In this document: positions 18,484 to 29,437 of the stretch, piece after piece
How positions within the stretch are numbered: position 1 is the stretch's first letter
Layout: every line of letters begins with the position of its first letter
From: Gammaproteobacteria bacterium
Lineage (GTDB): Bacteria > Pseudomonadota > Gammaproteobacteria > Steroidobacterales > Woeseiaceae
DNA length: 32,545 bases
Direction: 5' to 3'
Assembly: GCA_018677555.1 (NCBI GenBank)
Contig: JAHHOT010000024.1
Location: 1 to 32,545 of the forward strand
Made by a program: the position numbers and the translations under genes
Notes under the pieces: generated by a model
Told to the model about the DNA's origin: nothing
What the model saw: the letters and a program-made list of their open reading frames with translations, nothing else
Database searches by the model: none

Positions 18484-19779
18484 ATGCCCCTGCAACTCAA
18501 GATAATCAGCAATCACCGGGACCTTGTGGGCGACGACTACGTTCGTCAGTTCGACCAGCAGGGTGGCACCATCGGGCGCGCCCTGGATAACGACTGGATT
18601 CTGCCGGACCCCGACCGATTCATCTCGGGCCGGCATGCAACGGTGGATTATCAGGCCGGTGCTTTCTACCTCGCCGACACGAGCTCGAACGGCGTATATA
18701 TGAACGGTGAGATGGAACCCGTCGGCAACGGCAACCCGCGGCGCCTCTTCACCGGCGACCAGATTCGTATGGGCGACTTCGAATTCGAGGTCTATGTCGA
18801 TGAAGGCGAGGACCTCGATCTACCCCCGCCGGAACCCATGACGGTGGTGCCCGATCACATTGAGCAGCTGGTGGACGAGGAAGCGTTGCGTACCGGTGTG
18901 GAACTGCTCGAAGAGGATGCCTTGACGGGTGACGAGGCGTTTCAGTCGACGTTGTTCGGCGGCTCGGCAAACGGCTCGGCGCCACGGTCTGCCGCGGCGC
19001 GCGGCAAAGTGGCCGATCGAATTCGCAAAGCATCCAATCCGTTCGCGGCGCCGAAATCGCGCAAAGGCCGCAGGACGAGTTCGGACCAGTTACTCAAAAC
19101 GTTTCTGAAGGCGGCAGGCATCAATCGCAGCGATATTCATCCGTCGGCGGATCCGAACGAGATTATGCGCAATGCCGGCGGCCTGCTGAGGGAACTGGTC
19201 GCGGGCGTGACTGCCCTGCTGAAAAGCCGAGCCAACGTAAAGAGTGCATTTCGACTCGACCAGACCACGATCATGCCGCGTCAAAACAATCCGCTGAAAC
19301 TGGCGCAAAACCCCGCGGACGCCCTCGGCCAGCTGCTGGTTGGCAAAACGGGCGAGTATCTCAGTCCGCTCGCTTCCGTGCGCGAGGTCAACCGCGACCT
19401 GCAGTTCCACCAGGAGGCCCTGTTCGAAGGCATGGTCGCTGCGTTCTGTGACTTCGTCGACCGCTTCGATCCGGATGAACTCGAAGAGAATTTCGACGAG
19501 ACGCTCGACCGCAGGCCGATGTTCGCCGCCCTGAACCAGCGTAAATACTGGCAGCTCTACAAGGAAGTCTATCCAATCATGACGCAGGCCGGGTCCGGCC
19601 GGTTCCCGCATCATTTCGGCGAGGATTTCGTGCGTGCATACGAGAAACTGGTGGCGGACTACATGCGCGTCGACGAAGGCAACGACGATGTTGCGCAGCG
19701 CCGCACGGTCAAGATGCAGAAACCGGCAGAGGACACCGAAGACCCGGATATGAACCAAGAAGAGCACATCGAGTACTAG
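18484..19779 (+). CDS. tagH: Type VI secretion system-associated FHA domain protein TagH
   Basis: The 431-residue protein begins with a forkhead-associated phosphothreonine-binding domain (about 1-100), with GR at 31-32, SGRH at 48-51 and N69/N74. An acidic, low-complexity linker follows. The C-terminal domain (about 210-400) matches the T6SS FHA family, with GGLLRELVAGVTALLKSRA and NNPLKLAQNPADAL. In Pseudomonas the homologue Fha1 is phosphorylated by kinase PpkA and promotes T6SS assembly. The ATG at 18484 is preceded by GGAACGGAAA; an upstream in-frame ATG at 18433 adds an unlikely basic tail. No other T6SS gene lies within 18 kb to the left or 12 kb to the right. A Ser/Thr kinase is encoded at 1055-2359. 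Confidence 0.9.
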   Translation: MPLQLKIISNHRDLVGDDYVRQFDQQGGTIGRALDNDWILPDPDRFISGRHATVDYQAGAFYLADTSSNGVYMNGEMEPVGNGNPRRLFTGDQIRMGDFEFEVYVDEGEDLDLPPPEPMTVVPDHIEQLVDEEALRTGVELLEEDALTGDEAFQSTLFGGSANGSAPRSAAARGKVADRIRKASNPFAAPKSRKGRRTSSDQLLKTFLKAAGINRSDIHPSADPNEIMRNAGGLLRELVAGVTALLKSRANVKSAFRLDQTTIMPRQNNPLKLAQNPADALGQLLVGKTGEYLSPLASVREVNRDLQFHQEALFEGMVAAFCDFVDRFDPDELEENFDETLDRRPMFAALNQRKYWQLYKEVYPIMTQAGSGRFPHHFGEDFVRAYEKLVADYMRVDEGNDDVAQRRTVKMQKPAEDTEDPDMNQEEHIEY

Positions 19780-19780
19780 G

Positions 19781-19830
19781 GACGCGCTGATAAATTCTCG
19801 TGGCGCACGACGAGAATTCACCAGCGCGTC
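19781..19830. repeat. 50-bp two-part inverted repeat between convergent tagH and acs
   Basis: GACGCGCTG (19781-19789) pairs perfectly with CAGCGCGTC (19822-19830). After a 3x3 internal loop, AATTCTCGT (19793-19801) pairs perfectly with ACGAGAATT (19810-19818) around an 8-base loop. It fills the whole gap between two converging genes, so a bidirectional terminator or mRNA 3'-end protector is the natural reading, although it lacks a T run. Confidence 0.75.
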
Positions 19831-19831
19831 G

Positions 19832-21772
19832 CTAGCGGTTCTTCCTGTTGGCGATGAGATCCTTCACGACCCCGGGATCGGCCAGCGTCGATGTATCCCC
19901 CAGGTTGCTGTAATCATTCTCTGCCACCTTGCGCAGAATCCGCCGCATGATCTTGCCGCTGCGGGTCTTCGGCAGGCCTGGCGCAATCTGGATCAGATCC
20001 GGGGTTGCTATCGGTCCGATCTCCTTGCGCACCCACTTGCGCAACTGCTCGATCAGTTCGTCTCCCGCTTCCACTCCCTCCATTGGCGTTACGTAGGCAT
20101 ATATGCCCTGCCCCTTGATGTCATGCGGGTAGCCGACAACTGCGGCTTCGGCTACGTCCTGGTGTGCCACCAGCGCGCTCTCGACTTCGGCCGTACCCAT
20201 GCGATGCCCGGACACGTTCAGCACGTCATCGACCCGTCCGGTAATCCAGTAATAGCCATCTTCGTCGCGACGGGCACCGTCTCCGGTGAAATAACAGCCA
20301 TCGAAAGTCGCGAAATAGGTATCCACGAAGCGTTGATGGTCGCCATACACGGTACGCATCTGGCCAGGCCAGCTGTCGGTTATGACGAGCATCCCTTCCG
20401 CGACACCAGCGAGCACATTGCCGTCGGAATCGACGATAGCGGGCTTGATACCGAATAAGGGGAGCGTTGCCGATCCGGGTTTCAGTGGCGTCGCACCCGG
20501 TAACGGGCTGATCAGTATGCCGCCGGTTTCCGTCTGCCACCAGGTATCGACAATCGGGCAGTGCTCGTCGCCGACCACGTGGTAGTACCACTCCCAGGCC
20601 TCCGGATTGATCGGTTCGCCAACCGACCCGAGAAGTCGCAACGATTTTCTCGACGTGCGGCGCACCGGCTCGTCTCCCTCCCGCATGAGCGCGCGGATCG
20701 CCGTGGGCGCGGTATAACAGATATTGACCTGGTGCTTGTCGCACACTTCCCAGAATCGTGAGGCCGACGGGTAGTTCGGCACGCCCTCGAACATCAGCGT
20801 GATGGCACCGTTCGCCAGGGGCCCGTAAACGATGTACGAATGACCTGTCACCCAGCCGACATCCGCCGTGCACCAGTAAACGTCGCCGTCGTGATAATCG
20901 AATACCCACTCGTGAGTCAGGGACGCGTATACAAGATAGCCGCCGGTCGTGTGCAACACGCCCTTCGGTTTGCCCGTCGATCCGGATGTATAGAGAATGA
21001 ACAGCGGGTCTTCGGCTGACATCTCTTCGCAAGGACAGTCGTCGTCGACCTCTGCCTCGACCTCGTGCAACCAGGCATCGCGCTCCTCGACCCAGCCGAC
21101 GTCATTGCCCGTGTTGCGCACGACGAGAACCCGCTCCAGCGTCGTGACGTCCGGATGCCGGGCCGCGCTGTCGACATTGGCCTTCAATGGAACCAGCTTT
21201 CCGCCGCGCACGCCTTCGTCCGCGGTGACGACGATATTCGACTCGCAATCGTGGATACGTCCCGCGAGTGCTTCCGGCGAAAACCCGCCAAACACCACGG
21301 AATGCACCGCACCGATGCGTGCGCAGGCCAGCATTGCTACCGCCGCTTCCGGAATCATCGGCATGTATATCGTGATGCGGTCCCCTTTGCCGGCACCAAG
21401 CGCTTTCAGCGCGTTGGCGAAACGGCATACACGCCGGTGAAGTTCTGCATAGGTAATGCGCAGATCGCGCTTCGGGTCGTCACCTTCCCAGATGATCGCA
21501 ACGTCATCGCTCTTGGCGTCGAGATGTCGATCGACACAGTTGTGGCATGCGTTCAGAGTGCCGTCGGAGAACCAGCGAATGTGCAGGTCATCGCGCGCAA
21601 ACGAAACGTCTTTGGTTTTGGTGAACGGCTTGATCCAGTCAATGCGCTTCGCCTGCTGCGCCCAGAAGTCCTCGTTGTCGTCGATGGATTGCCGGTACAT
21701 TGCAGCGTACTTGTCCGCGTCGATGTGCGCTCGCTCGGCGGTGGCCGGCATGATGTCGTAAGTTTTGCTCAT
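19832..21772 (-). CDS. acs: Acetyl-CoA synthetase
   Basis: Acs activates acetate with ATP and CoA through acetyl-AMP. The 646-residue product is full length. It has the AMP-binding loop [12 protein letters not shown], the WWQTETGG acetate-pocket segment, [16 protein letters not shown] and the C-terminal [11 protein letters not shown]. In the last, K607 is the catalytic lysine that Pat-type acetyltransferases acetylate and sirtuins or AcuC deacetylate in other bacteria. The ATG has AGGAT upstream. It lies 39 bases after the citE-like gene on the same strand, suggesting co-transcription with the citE/maoC-like pair. It converges on tagH across the inverted repeat. Confidence 0.97.
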   Translation of the reverse strand: MSKTYDIMPATAERAHIDADKYAAMYRQSIDDNEDFWAQQAKRIDWIKPFTKTKDVSFARDDLHIRWFSDGTLNACHNCVDRHLDAKSDDVAIIWEGDDPKRDLRITYAELHRRVCRFANALKALGAGKGDRITIYMPMIPEAAVAMLACARIGAVHSVVFGGFSPEALAGRIHDCESNIVVTADEGVRGGKLVPLKANVDSAARHPDVTTLERVLVVRNTGNDVGWVEERDAWLHEVEAEVDDDCPCEEMSAEDPLFILYTSGSTGKPKGVLHTTGGYLVYASLTHEWVFDYHDGDVYWCTADVGWVTGHSYIVYGPLANGAITLMFEGVPNYPSASRFWEVCDKHQVNICYTAPTAIRALMREGDEPVRRTSRKSLRLLGSVGEPINPEAWEWYYHVVGDEHCPIVDTWWQTETGGILISPLPGATPLKPGSATLPLFGIKPAIVDSDGNVLAGVAEGMLVITDSWPGQMRTVYGDHQRFVDTYFATFDGCYFTGDGARRDEDGYYWITGRVDDVLNVSGHRMGTAEVESALVAHQDVAEAAVVGYPHDIKGQGIYAYVTPMEGVEAGDELIEQLRKWVRKEIGPIATPDLIQIAPGLPKTRSGKIMRRILRKVAENDYSNLGDTSTLADPGVVKDLIANRKNR

Positions 21773-21811
21773 AACTGCATCCTGTTTCTCATTGCGTACC
21801 CTGATCCATAG

Positions 21812-22678
21812 TCACGTCGATTCCAGCCTGTCCACAATTTGCAGAATCCGCTGTGCCTGCACAAGGTGCGGGCGATCGATCATTTCGCCGTCCAGCGCAA
21901 CGACGCCGGCATCGTCGCTTGCAGCAAACAGTGCGACGATATGGCGCGCCCGCTCGATCTCCTCGCGACTCGGCGTCATTGCGGAATTGATCACGTCGAT
22001 TTGCGCGGGGTGGATGGCCAACATGCCGCCGAATCCATCGCGTCGCGCCCGCTCGGCGAATCGTTGCAGACCTTTGCTGTCCCGGAAATCCGTGAAAACC
22101 GTATCTACGGCGGTGACTTCTGCGCTGGCCGCGGCAAACAAAACCAGCGAGCGCGCAACTTCATAAGGCGCGAGCCAGCTGCCCTGCCGGTCCTTGTTAG
22201 CCGACGCACCCAACGCGGTACTCAGGTCTTCCGCCCCCCAGGTCAGCGCAACCAGGCGCGGGATGCCCCGGGCATAGTCCTGCAACGAAAACAGCGCCTC
22301 CGGGCGCTCGGTCGCGACCGGCATTATCGCCGTACGGCCAGCATCGATGTCGTGCTCCTGCTCCAGCACGTCGAGCAGCTTACCCAGCTGAATTGAGTCG
22401 CGCGCCCCTCGCGGCTTGGGCAGGCATATGCCGCAAGGTGCTGCCGGCATCACCGCACGCAGATCGGCGAGCGCATCTTCCGTATCGAGCGGATTGATGC
22501 GCAGCCACGCGTTCTCGCGCCCCTGCATGAAGTCGAGGGCCATTTCGCGCGCGCGCGGCCGCCGTGCAGCAGCGACAGAGTCTTCGAGATCCACGATGAG
22601 GGCATCGGCCGGACATGCGTCGGCTTTCTGCAGCTTGCGTTCGCTGTCAGCAGGTACAAACAGGAAACTGCGGCTCAC
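21812..22678 (-). CDS. CitE-like CoA-ester lyase (HpcH/HpaI aldolase/citrate lyase family)
   Basis: The 288-residue product starts [15 protein letters not shown], the typical start of CitE-like malyl-CoA, methylmalyl-CoA and citramalyl-CoA lyases. Metal and substrate motifs are present: IVDLEDSV (D30, E32, D33), WLRINPLDT and [11 protein letters not shown]. Such enzymes split or form CoA thioesters with acetyl-CoA or glyoxylate; which substrate is used here cannot be told. I prefer the GTG at 22678, which overlaps the maoC-like stop as GTGA and matches the family N terminus. An ATG at 22714 adds 12 unrelated residues and overlaps 40 bases. Confidence 0.85.
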   Translation of the reverse strand: MSRSFLFVPADSERKLQKADACPADALIVDLEDSVAAARRPRAREMALDFMQGRENAWLRINPLDTEDALADLRAVMPAAPCGICLPKPRGARDSIQLGKLLDVLEQEHDIDAGRTAIMPVATERPEALFSLQDYARGIPRLVALTWGAEDLSTALGASANKDRQGSWLAPYEVARSLVLFAAASAEVTAVDTVFTDFRDSKGLQRFAERARRDGFGGMLAIHPAQIDVINSAMTPSREEIERARHIVALFAASDDAGVVALDGEMIDRPHLVQAQRILQIVDRLEST

Positions 22679-23127
22679 CTGGGCAACCGATGCATCAAAG
22701 CACTGCGTTTGCATTCGCCGACCAGCTCGTCGTGCTGATTGTAGGCGCGGTGCGCGAAGACAACGATGCCGTTGTCCGGCCTGGACTTGCTATCGCGCAA
22801 CTCGAGCACTTCCGTCTCTACGCGGATGGTGTCGCCATGAAACAGCGGCCTGGGAAACCGAACCTCGTCCCAGCCGAGATTGGCCACCGTTGTGCCCACG
22901 GTCGTGTCGCCGACCGAAATTCCGACCATGAAGGCGAGCGTCAGGCAGCTGTTGACCAGCGGCTGGCCGAATTCGGTCTTGCGGCTGAATTCCGCGTCGA
23001 TATGCAAAGGCTGGGGATTGTGGGTCAGCGCGCTGAAAAACACGTTGTCCGCTTCGGTAATGGTGCGGTGGATCGCATGATCGAACGTCTGCCCGATCGT
23101 GAATTGCTCGAAGTACAGACCTGGCAT
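22675..23127 (-). CDS. MaoC-like hot-dog dehydratase/hydratase
   Basis: This is a single hot-dog domain of 150 residues, starting [15 protein letters not shown] like other MaoC proteins. The hydratase-2 motif is altered: where the family has a catalytic Asp-His pair in GDxNPLH, this protein reads THNPQPLH, giving N37 in place of Asp with H42 kept. It pairs tightly with the citE-like gene by a 4-base overlap. Such MaoC/CitE pairs occur in mesaconyl/methylmalyl-CoA-type and itaconate pathways, which suggests an unsaturated C4-C5 dicarboxylyl-CoA substrate (inference). An upstream in-frame ATG at 23199 adds residues unlike the family, so 23127 is preferred. Confidence 0.83.
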   Translation of the reverse strand: MPGLYFEQFTIGQTFDHAIHRTITEADNVFFSALTHNPQPLHIDAEFSRKTEFGQPLVNSCLTLAFMVGISVGDTTVGTTVANLGWDEVRFPRPLFHGDTIRVETEVLELRDSKSRPDNGIVVFAHRAYNQHDELVGECKRSALMHRLPR

Positions 23128-23244
23128 CGCAGTGGCTCGGAAATGGCGGACAACAATGATAATGCCAGCGGCGTTAGAAAAGAAATTCAGCGGGTTCACT
23201 GGTACAGTGATGCGCTGTTGAAATCCTGAGAGGAGATTCGCACC

Positions 23245-24162
23245 ATGCCGGTAAGCAGACGCAAGTTCACATTGGGCGGCATCGCCGCGGGTGCTGTATT
23301 GGCGTCAGGGGCCCGCCTGGGGGCCGCAGATCAGGATCTCCTGAAACGGGCGATTCCGGCATCGGGCGAATTGATTCCCGTTCTCGGTGTTGGCACCAAT
23401 CGCTATGGCGTTGGTGACGACGCGTCGCTGCGCGAACCCTTGCGGGCGGCGCTCGGGCGATTCCGCGAACTGGGCGGCACGGTTATCGACACGGCGCCCG
23501 GCTACCGCACATCGGAACGTGTCCTCGGCGACATCATCGACGACATGGGCGCACTGGACGATTTCTTTGTCGCCACGAAGGTCGATCGCGAACAGCGGTC
23601 GGACAGCGAAAAGCGCATGGAGGGCTCCTTCCGCAAACTGCGCATGCAGCAATGCGACCTGATGCAGGTGCACAATCTGCGCGGCTGGCAGGAGTCGATT
23701 CCACTGATGCGGCAATGGAAGGACGCCGGGCGAATACGCTACATCGGCATCACGACCTCGCGCGAAAGCCAGTACGAGGAGATGGAAAAAATAATGCGCG
23801 CCGAAGACCTGGATTTCATCCAGATCAACTACTCGCTCGCGAACCAGCGACGCTCGGCGGACCGAATCCTGCCACTCGCACAGGATCGCGGCATGGCGGT
23901 TCTGCTGAACCGGCCTTTCGGCGGCGGTGGCGTGTTCAGCAAGCTTTCGCAGGCGACGCTGCCGGACTGGGCGGCGGATTTCGACGTATCCAGCTGGGCC
24001 CAGTTCCTGCTCAAGTATGCGCTGTCACACCCTGCGGCAACCTGTGCCATACCGGGCATGACCAAGTCCCGCCACGTCGATGATAATTTCGGTGCCGCAC
24101 GCGGACGCATGCCAGGCGCCGCCGAGCGTCGCAAACAGGAGGCTTTTTTCGACGCGCTTTGA
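23245..24162 (+). CDS. Tat-exported aldo/keto reductase
   Basis: The 305-residue protein starts with a twin-arginine signal (SRRKFT at 4-9, hydrophobic [10 protein letters not shown], cleavage probably near AxA around residues 22-28), so it should be folded with its cofactor and exported to the periplasm. The aldo/keto reductase barrel follows, with the catalytic tetrad recognisable as D82 and Y87 ([11 protein letters not shown]), K112 (VATKVD) and H143 (MQVHN). NAD(P)H dependence is the family rule; the substrate is unknown. The start has a strong GAGGAG ribosome site. It is divergent from the maoC-like gene across 117 bases. Confidence 0.9.
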   Translation: MPVSRRKFTLGGIAAGAVLASGARLGAADQDLLKRAIPASGELIPVLGVGTNRYGVGDDASLREPLRAALGRFRELGGTVIDTAPGYRTSERVLGDIIDDMGALDDFFVATKVDREQRSDSEKRMEGSFRKLRMQQCDLMQVHNLRGWQESIPLMRQWKDAGRIRYIGITTSRESQYEEMEKIMRAEDLDFIQINYSLANQRRSADRILPLAQDRGMAVLLNRPFGGGGVFSKLSQATLPDWAADFDVSSWAQFLLKYALSHPAATCAIPGMTKSRHVDDNFGAARGRMPGAAERRKQEAFFDAL

Positions 24163-24419
24163 TCGTTGGACGCGCTCGTTTTACAGAATCCCGGCGCACG
24201 GTCACAATCCCGTACATTCGCGCTCGCCCACCACCAAAAACGTGCCAGGATCGGTGACATCATTCATAATCAATAACTTAGAATAATAATGTAATTATTT
24301 GTCTGCACTTGTCGCCGCAGGTTGCGGTTCAGTGCGAATTCGCGATCGAATAAACTGCTTCTAATAAAAACGGTCTGTGAACGACACAGGCGAATCCAGG
24401 CAGGCGGTGAACTGATATC
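24163..24419. promoter_or_regulatory. 257-base intergenic region with AT-rich core upstream of mltF
   Basis: The centre (24261-24300) has only 6 G/C in 40 bases, unlike its surroundings. It contains AATAAT...ATTATT inverted arms (24282-24299). A candidate promoter further down is TTCAGT (24329-24334), 17 bases, TAAACT (24352-24357), about 63 bases before mltF. No terminator with a T run is seen after the reductase gene. Confidence 0.35.
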
Positions 24420-25853
24420 GTGCGACCGATCATCACAATCGCATTGGCGGCTCTTCTCGGCACCTGTTCGGCGCCGCCCCCGCTGCTCGACCAGGTGCGG
24501 CAGCTGGGCGAATTGCGTGTGGTCACGCGCAACACGCCGACGACCTATTTCGTCGGACCCGACGGTCCTGCCGGACCCGAGTTCGACCTGGTGCGCTCGT
24601 TCGCCGAGGAGCTTGGCGTGACGCTGGTCATCGACACTGTCGACAGCGTATCCGAAGTCATGCCCCACCTGACGGCAGGACACTCGCACATGGCTGCCGC
24701 CGGTCTGTCCATCACGGATTCCCGCAGCGAATTTCTGCATTTCAGCCACCCCTACAACTCGGTTGACATGCACCTGATTTACCGGCTCGGCAACATCCGG
24801 CCGCGCTCGGTCGAGGATTTGATCGGACGTAGCATCGAGGTGGTGGCGGCAAGCAGCCACTCCGACATGATGGCATCGCTCAGCGAGATCTACCCGGAAC
24901 TCGAATGGAGCGAGAATGCCGACGTCGAGGTGAGCGACCTGCTGGAAAAAGTAGCGAATGACCAGCTGGATTTCACGATCGCCGACAGCACGGAGTTCAA
25001 TATTCAGCGGCACTTCTATCCGGATCTGCGCGTTGCGCTGGATCTCGATGTATCAGATCCGATCGCCTGGGCATTCAGCCGCAAGAGCGACCAGAGCCTG
25101 TTGCGGCGCGTGGACGAATTCCTGATCGGCTCCGATCGCAACGGCTTCCTGGCGCAGGTCAATGACCGTTACTTCGGTCACACGGAGCGCTTCGACTACG
25201 TCGGCACACGTGCCTTCCTGCGCCACTTCGACTCGCGGCTGCCGCGCTACAGGGATTGGTTCGAGCGGGCCGGCCAGCAGTACGGCGTCGACTGGCGCCT
25301 GCTTGCAGCCATCGGCTACCAGGAATCCCACTGGCGCTCCAACGCCGTATCGCCGACCGGCGTTCGCGGCATCATGATGCTGACACAGGCAACGGCGGAC
25401 TATCTCGACATCGACGACCGGATGGACCCGAAAAACAGCATCTTCGGCGGCGCGCGCTTCTTTGCCCGCCAGACCGAACGTATTCCCGACAGCGTCGATG
25501 AGCCCGACCGGACCTGGATGGCGCTGGCCGCGTACAACGTTGGCTATTTTCACGTAAAGGACGCGCGCCAGATTGTCCAATGGCAGGGTGGAGACCCCGA
25601 CACCTGGGTCGACATCAGCGAAGCACTGCCGCTGCTCGCCCAGGAAAAATGGTACTCCAGGGTGAAATACGGCTATGCGCGCGGCTGGGAGCCGGTCCTG
25701 TACGTCAACAACATTCGCAGCTACTACAACGTACTGCGCTGGATTACCGACAACGAAATACCCGACGAAACCGATGGCGACACCCTGGCGGAACCGGTCG
25801 AGGTTGCACGCAACGAGTTCAGCTCTGACGGCGCTCCGCAAAAAAAGCTTTGA
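24420..25853 (+). CDS. mltF: Membrane-bound lytic murein transglycosylase F
   Basis: MltF cleaves peptidoglycan glycan strands from the inner face of the outer membrane, forming anhydro-muropeptides. The 477-residue protein has an N-terminal lipoprotein signal with C16 in LLGTCSAP (slightly atypical, Thr at -1). A periplasmic substrate-binding-like domain (about 28-260) follows, then a lysozyme-like SLT domain (about 275-430) with catalytic E302 in IGYQESHW and the SPTGVRGIMMLTQATA motif. The start is GTG at 24420; no in-frame ATG lies upstream. It converges on tadA with a 35-base overlap of the two 3' ends. Confidence 0.93.
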   Translation: MRPIITIALAALLGTCSAPPPLLDQVRQLGELRVVTRNTPTTYFVGPDGPAGPEFDLVRSFAEELGVTLVIDTVDSVSEVMPHLTAGHSHMAAAGLSITDSRSEFLHFSHPYNSVDMHLIYRLGNIRPRSVEDLIGRSIEVVAASSHSDMMASLSEIYPELEWSENADVEVSDLLEKVANDQLDFTIADSTEFNIQRHFYPDLRVALDLDVSDPIAWAFSRKSDQSLLRRVDEFLIGSDRNGFLAQVNDRYFGHTERFDYVGTRAFLRHFDSRLPRYRDWFERAGQQYGVDWRLLAAIGYQESHWRSNAVSPTGVRGIMMLTQATADYLDIDDRMDPKNSIFGGARFFARQTERIPDSVDEPDRTWMALAAYNVGYFHVKDARQIVQWQGGDPDTWVDISEALPLLAQEKWYSRVKYGYARGWEPVLYVNNIRSYYNVLRWITDNEIPDETDGDTLAEPVEVARNEFSSDGAPQKKL

Positions 25854-26310
25854 GTTGTGCAGCGCATTCTCCCTGCATGACGCCGCCGTTAACCTCGTAT
25901 CGATGATTGAAGTGGCGGTCATTGCAGAGGTCGATTGCGCTACCGGCCGCGCCGGCTTTAGGGTCGTAGGCACCGAATACCAGGCGGCCGATGCGCGCCT
26001 GCGTCATCGCTCCGACACACATCGCACAGGGTTCCAGCGTCACGTACAGCGTTGCCCCGACGAGCCGATGGTTGTCCGCCGCCGCAGCGGCTGCCCGTAA
26101 TGCAACAATTTCCGCGTGTGCGCTGGGGTCGCGATCCGTAATCGTGCGATTGTGCGCGGCCGCCAGCAGGTCACCGTTACGCACGACGCAGGCGCCGACG
26201 GGCACTTCATTCAGAATTGCGGCTTTTGCCGCTTCCGCGAGTGCAAGGCGCATAAAGTCACGGTCGGCTTCGTCTGATTGCGTTGCCACGCGCCCGTTCG
26301 CTATTCCCAC
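25819..26310 (-). CDS. tadA: tRNA-specific adenosine deaminase TadA
   Basis: TadA deaminates the wobble adenosine of tRNA-Arg(ACG) to inosine. The product of up to 163 residues has the zinc deaminase motifs HAE (65-67, E67 the proton shuttle) and PCAMC (C95, C98), followed by [13 protein letters not shown], the TadA-type substrate loop. Two GTG starts are possible: 26310, overlapping the guaA stop by 10 bases, or 26289, giving 156 residues and an 11-base gap. It is the third gene of a guaB-guaA-tadA run and overlaps mltF tail to tail. Confidence 0.95.
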   Translation of the reverse strand: MGIANGRVATQSDEADRDFMRLALAEAAKAAILNEVPVGACVVRNGDLLAAAHNRTITDRDPSAHAEIVALRAAAAAADNHRLVGATLYVTLEPCAMCVGAMTQARIGRLVFGAYDPKAGAAGSAIDLCNDRHFNHRYEVNGGVMQGECAAQLKAFFAERRQS

Positions 26311-27899
26311 TCGATGGTGGCGGGCGGTTTGCCCGAGATGTCGTAAGTCACGCGCGAGATACCGTCCACCTCGTTGATAATCCGCAGCGATACGCGCTCC
26401 AGAAACTCGTACGGCAAATGCGCCCAGCGTGCGGTCATGAAATCGATCGTTTCCACCGCGCGCAATGCGATAACGTATTCGTAGCGACGTCCGTCACCCA
26501 TCACGCCCACGGACCGCACAGGCAGGAATACCGCAAACGCCTGGCTCGTCTTGTCGTACAGGCCATGTTTGCGCAACTCGTCGATGAAGATGTCGTCCGC
26601 GAGCTGCAGCAGCTCGACGTAGAGCGGCTTGACCTCTCCAAGCACACGTACACCCAGGCCGGGTCCGGGGAACGGGTGCCGAAACACCATCTCGCGCGGC
26701 AATCCCAGCTCGATACCGATCTTGCGCACCTCGTCCTTGAACAATTCGCGCAGCGGCTCGAGCAATTTCAGATGCATGCGCTCAGGCAATCCGCCAACGT
26801 TGTGATGCGACTTGATGACCTGGGCTTTACCGGTTTTGGCGCCGGCGGATTCGATGACGTCCGGATAAATGGTCCCCTGCGCCAGCCAGCCGATGTCATC
26901 CAGGGCAGACGCTTCTTCTTCGAATATCTCGATAAAGTTCCTGCCGATTATTTTGCGCTTTTCTTCCGGGTCGTCGATGCCTTCGAGCGCGGCGAAAAAC
27001 CGCTGCGCGGCATTGACGCGCAAAACCTTTACACCCAGGTGCTCGGCGAAGGTCTGCATGACCTGGTCGCCCTCGTGATAACGCAGGAGACCATGGTCGA
27101 CGAAGACGCAAGTAAGCTGATCGCCGATCGCCTCGTGCAACAGTGCTGCAACGACTGACGAGTCGACGCCGCCGGACAGTCCCAGCAGGACCTGGTCTGC
27201 GCCGACTGTCGCACGAATTTCGGCAATGGCATCGCGCACAATATTGCCCGCCGTCCAGTCCCCGGGACAACCGCAAATGTCGTGCACGAAGCGCTCGATG
27301 ATCGCCTGACCTTGCGGCGTGTGTGTGACTTCCGGATGGAACTGCACGCCGTAGTAGCGCCGCTCCCGGTTTTCCATCGCAGCCAGCGGAGAGTTGTCGC
27401 TGGTGGCCGTGACCGCGAATCCGCCTGGCGCAGTGGCGACGCGATCGCCGTGACTCATCCACACTTTGAGCAGTGTGTCGGCACCCTCCCCGTCGCTCAG
27501 ACCGTCAAGGAGTTCGGAGTTTGCAGGACGAATCTCTGCGTAGCCGAACTCGCGATGCGAAGACGCTTCGACCTCGCCGCCGAGCTGGGCGGCCATCGCC
27601 TGCATGCCGTAGCAAATTCCCAGAACGGGAACGCCGAGGTCGAAAACGGACTGCGAGACCCGCGGCGGGTCGTCGAGATTGACGGACTCCGGACCGCCGG
27701 ACAGTATGATGCCGGAGGGCGCAAAGTCGCGCAGCGCCGCCTCATCGGCGTCCCAGGGATGGATCTCTGAATAAACGCCCGCCTCGCGGACGCGACGTGC
27801 AATCAGCTGCGTGTATTGTCCGCCGAAATCGAGGATGAGAATTCGGTGCGCGTGAATGTCCGGCTTCAGCGCGGCTTCGACTTCGACTGCCTGGGTCAT
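26301..27899 (-). CDS. guaA: GMP synthase (glutamine-hydrolysing)
   Basis: GuaA aminates XMP to GMP using glutamine and ATP. The 532-residue product has the class I glutaminase domain (nucleophile C96 in GICYGMQ, then FHPEVTH), the ATP pyrophosphatase P-loop [10 protein letters not shown] and a C-terminal dimerisation domain ending in the family's IEWE. The ATG at 27899 is 4 bases after the guaB stop. The frame continues upstream to 27962, but that stretch lies inside guaB and does not match the family. Confidence 0.97.
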   Translation of the reverse strand: MTQAVEVEAALKPDIHAHRILILDFGGQYTQLIARRVREAGVYSEIHPWDADEAALRDFAPSGIILSGGPESVNLDDPPRVSQSVFDLGVPVLGICYGMQAMAAQLGGEVEASSHREFGYAEIRPANSELLDGLSDGEGADTLLKVWMSHGDRVATAPGGFAVTATSDNSPLAAMENRERRYYGVQFHPEVTHTPQGQAIIERFVHDICGCPGDWTAGNIVRDAIAEIRATVGADQVLLGLSGGVDSSVVAALLHEAIGDQLTCVFVDHGLLRYHEGDQVMQTFAEHLGVKVLRVNAAQRFFAALEGIDDPEEKRKIIGRNFIEIFEEEASALDDIGWLAQGTIYPDVIESAGAKTGKAQVIKSHHNVGGLPERMHLKLLEPLRELFKDEVRKIGIELGLPREMVFRHPFPGPGLGVRVLGEVKPLYVELLQLADDIFIDELRKHGLYDKTSQAFAVFLPVRSVGVMGDGRRYEYVIALRAVETIDFMTARWAHLPYEFLERVSLRIINEVDGISRVTYDISGKPPATIEWE

Positions 27900-27903
27900 G
27901 CTC

Positions 27904-29397
<1,494 letters not shown>

Positions 29398-29408
29398 CTA
29401 AACGGTCA

Positions 29409-29437
29409 ATTGTACGCCTTGTGAATTTTCGGGTAAA
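29409..29437 (-). promoter_or_regulatory. guaB(A-tadA) promoter
   Basis: On the minus strand TTTACC (29437-29432) and TACAAT (29414-29409) are separated by exactly 17 bases. Transcription would start about 26 bases before the guaB ATG. Its -35 overlaps the inverted repeat at 29430-29447. Confidence 0.62.

Noticed and set aside
24151..24176. Direct repeat GACGCGCT (24151-24158 and 24169-24176) sharing a core with the arms of the 19781 inverted repeat
   Set aside because: Eight bases of common CG-rich sequence are expected by chance here; the first copy is within the reductase gene end and there is no hairpin.
24270..25013. 247-codon minus-strand frame opposite the mltF start
   Set aside because: Mirror of the mltF coding frame; no family resemblance.
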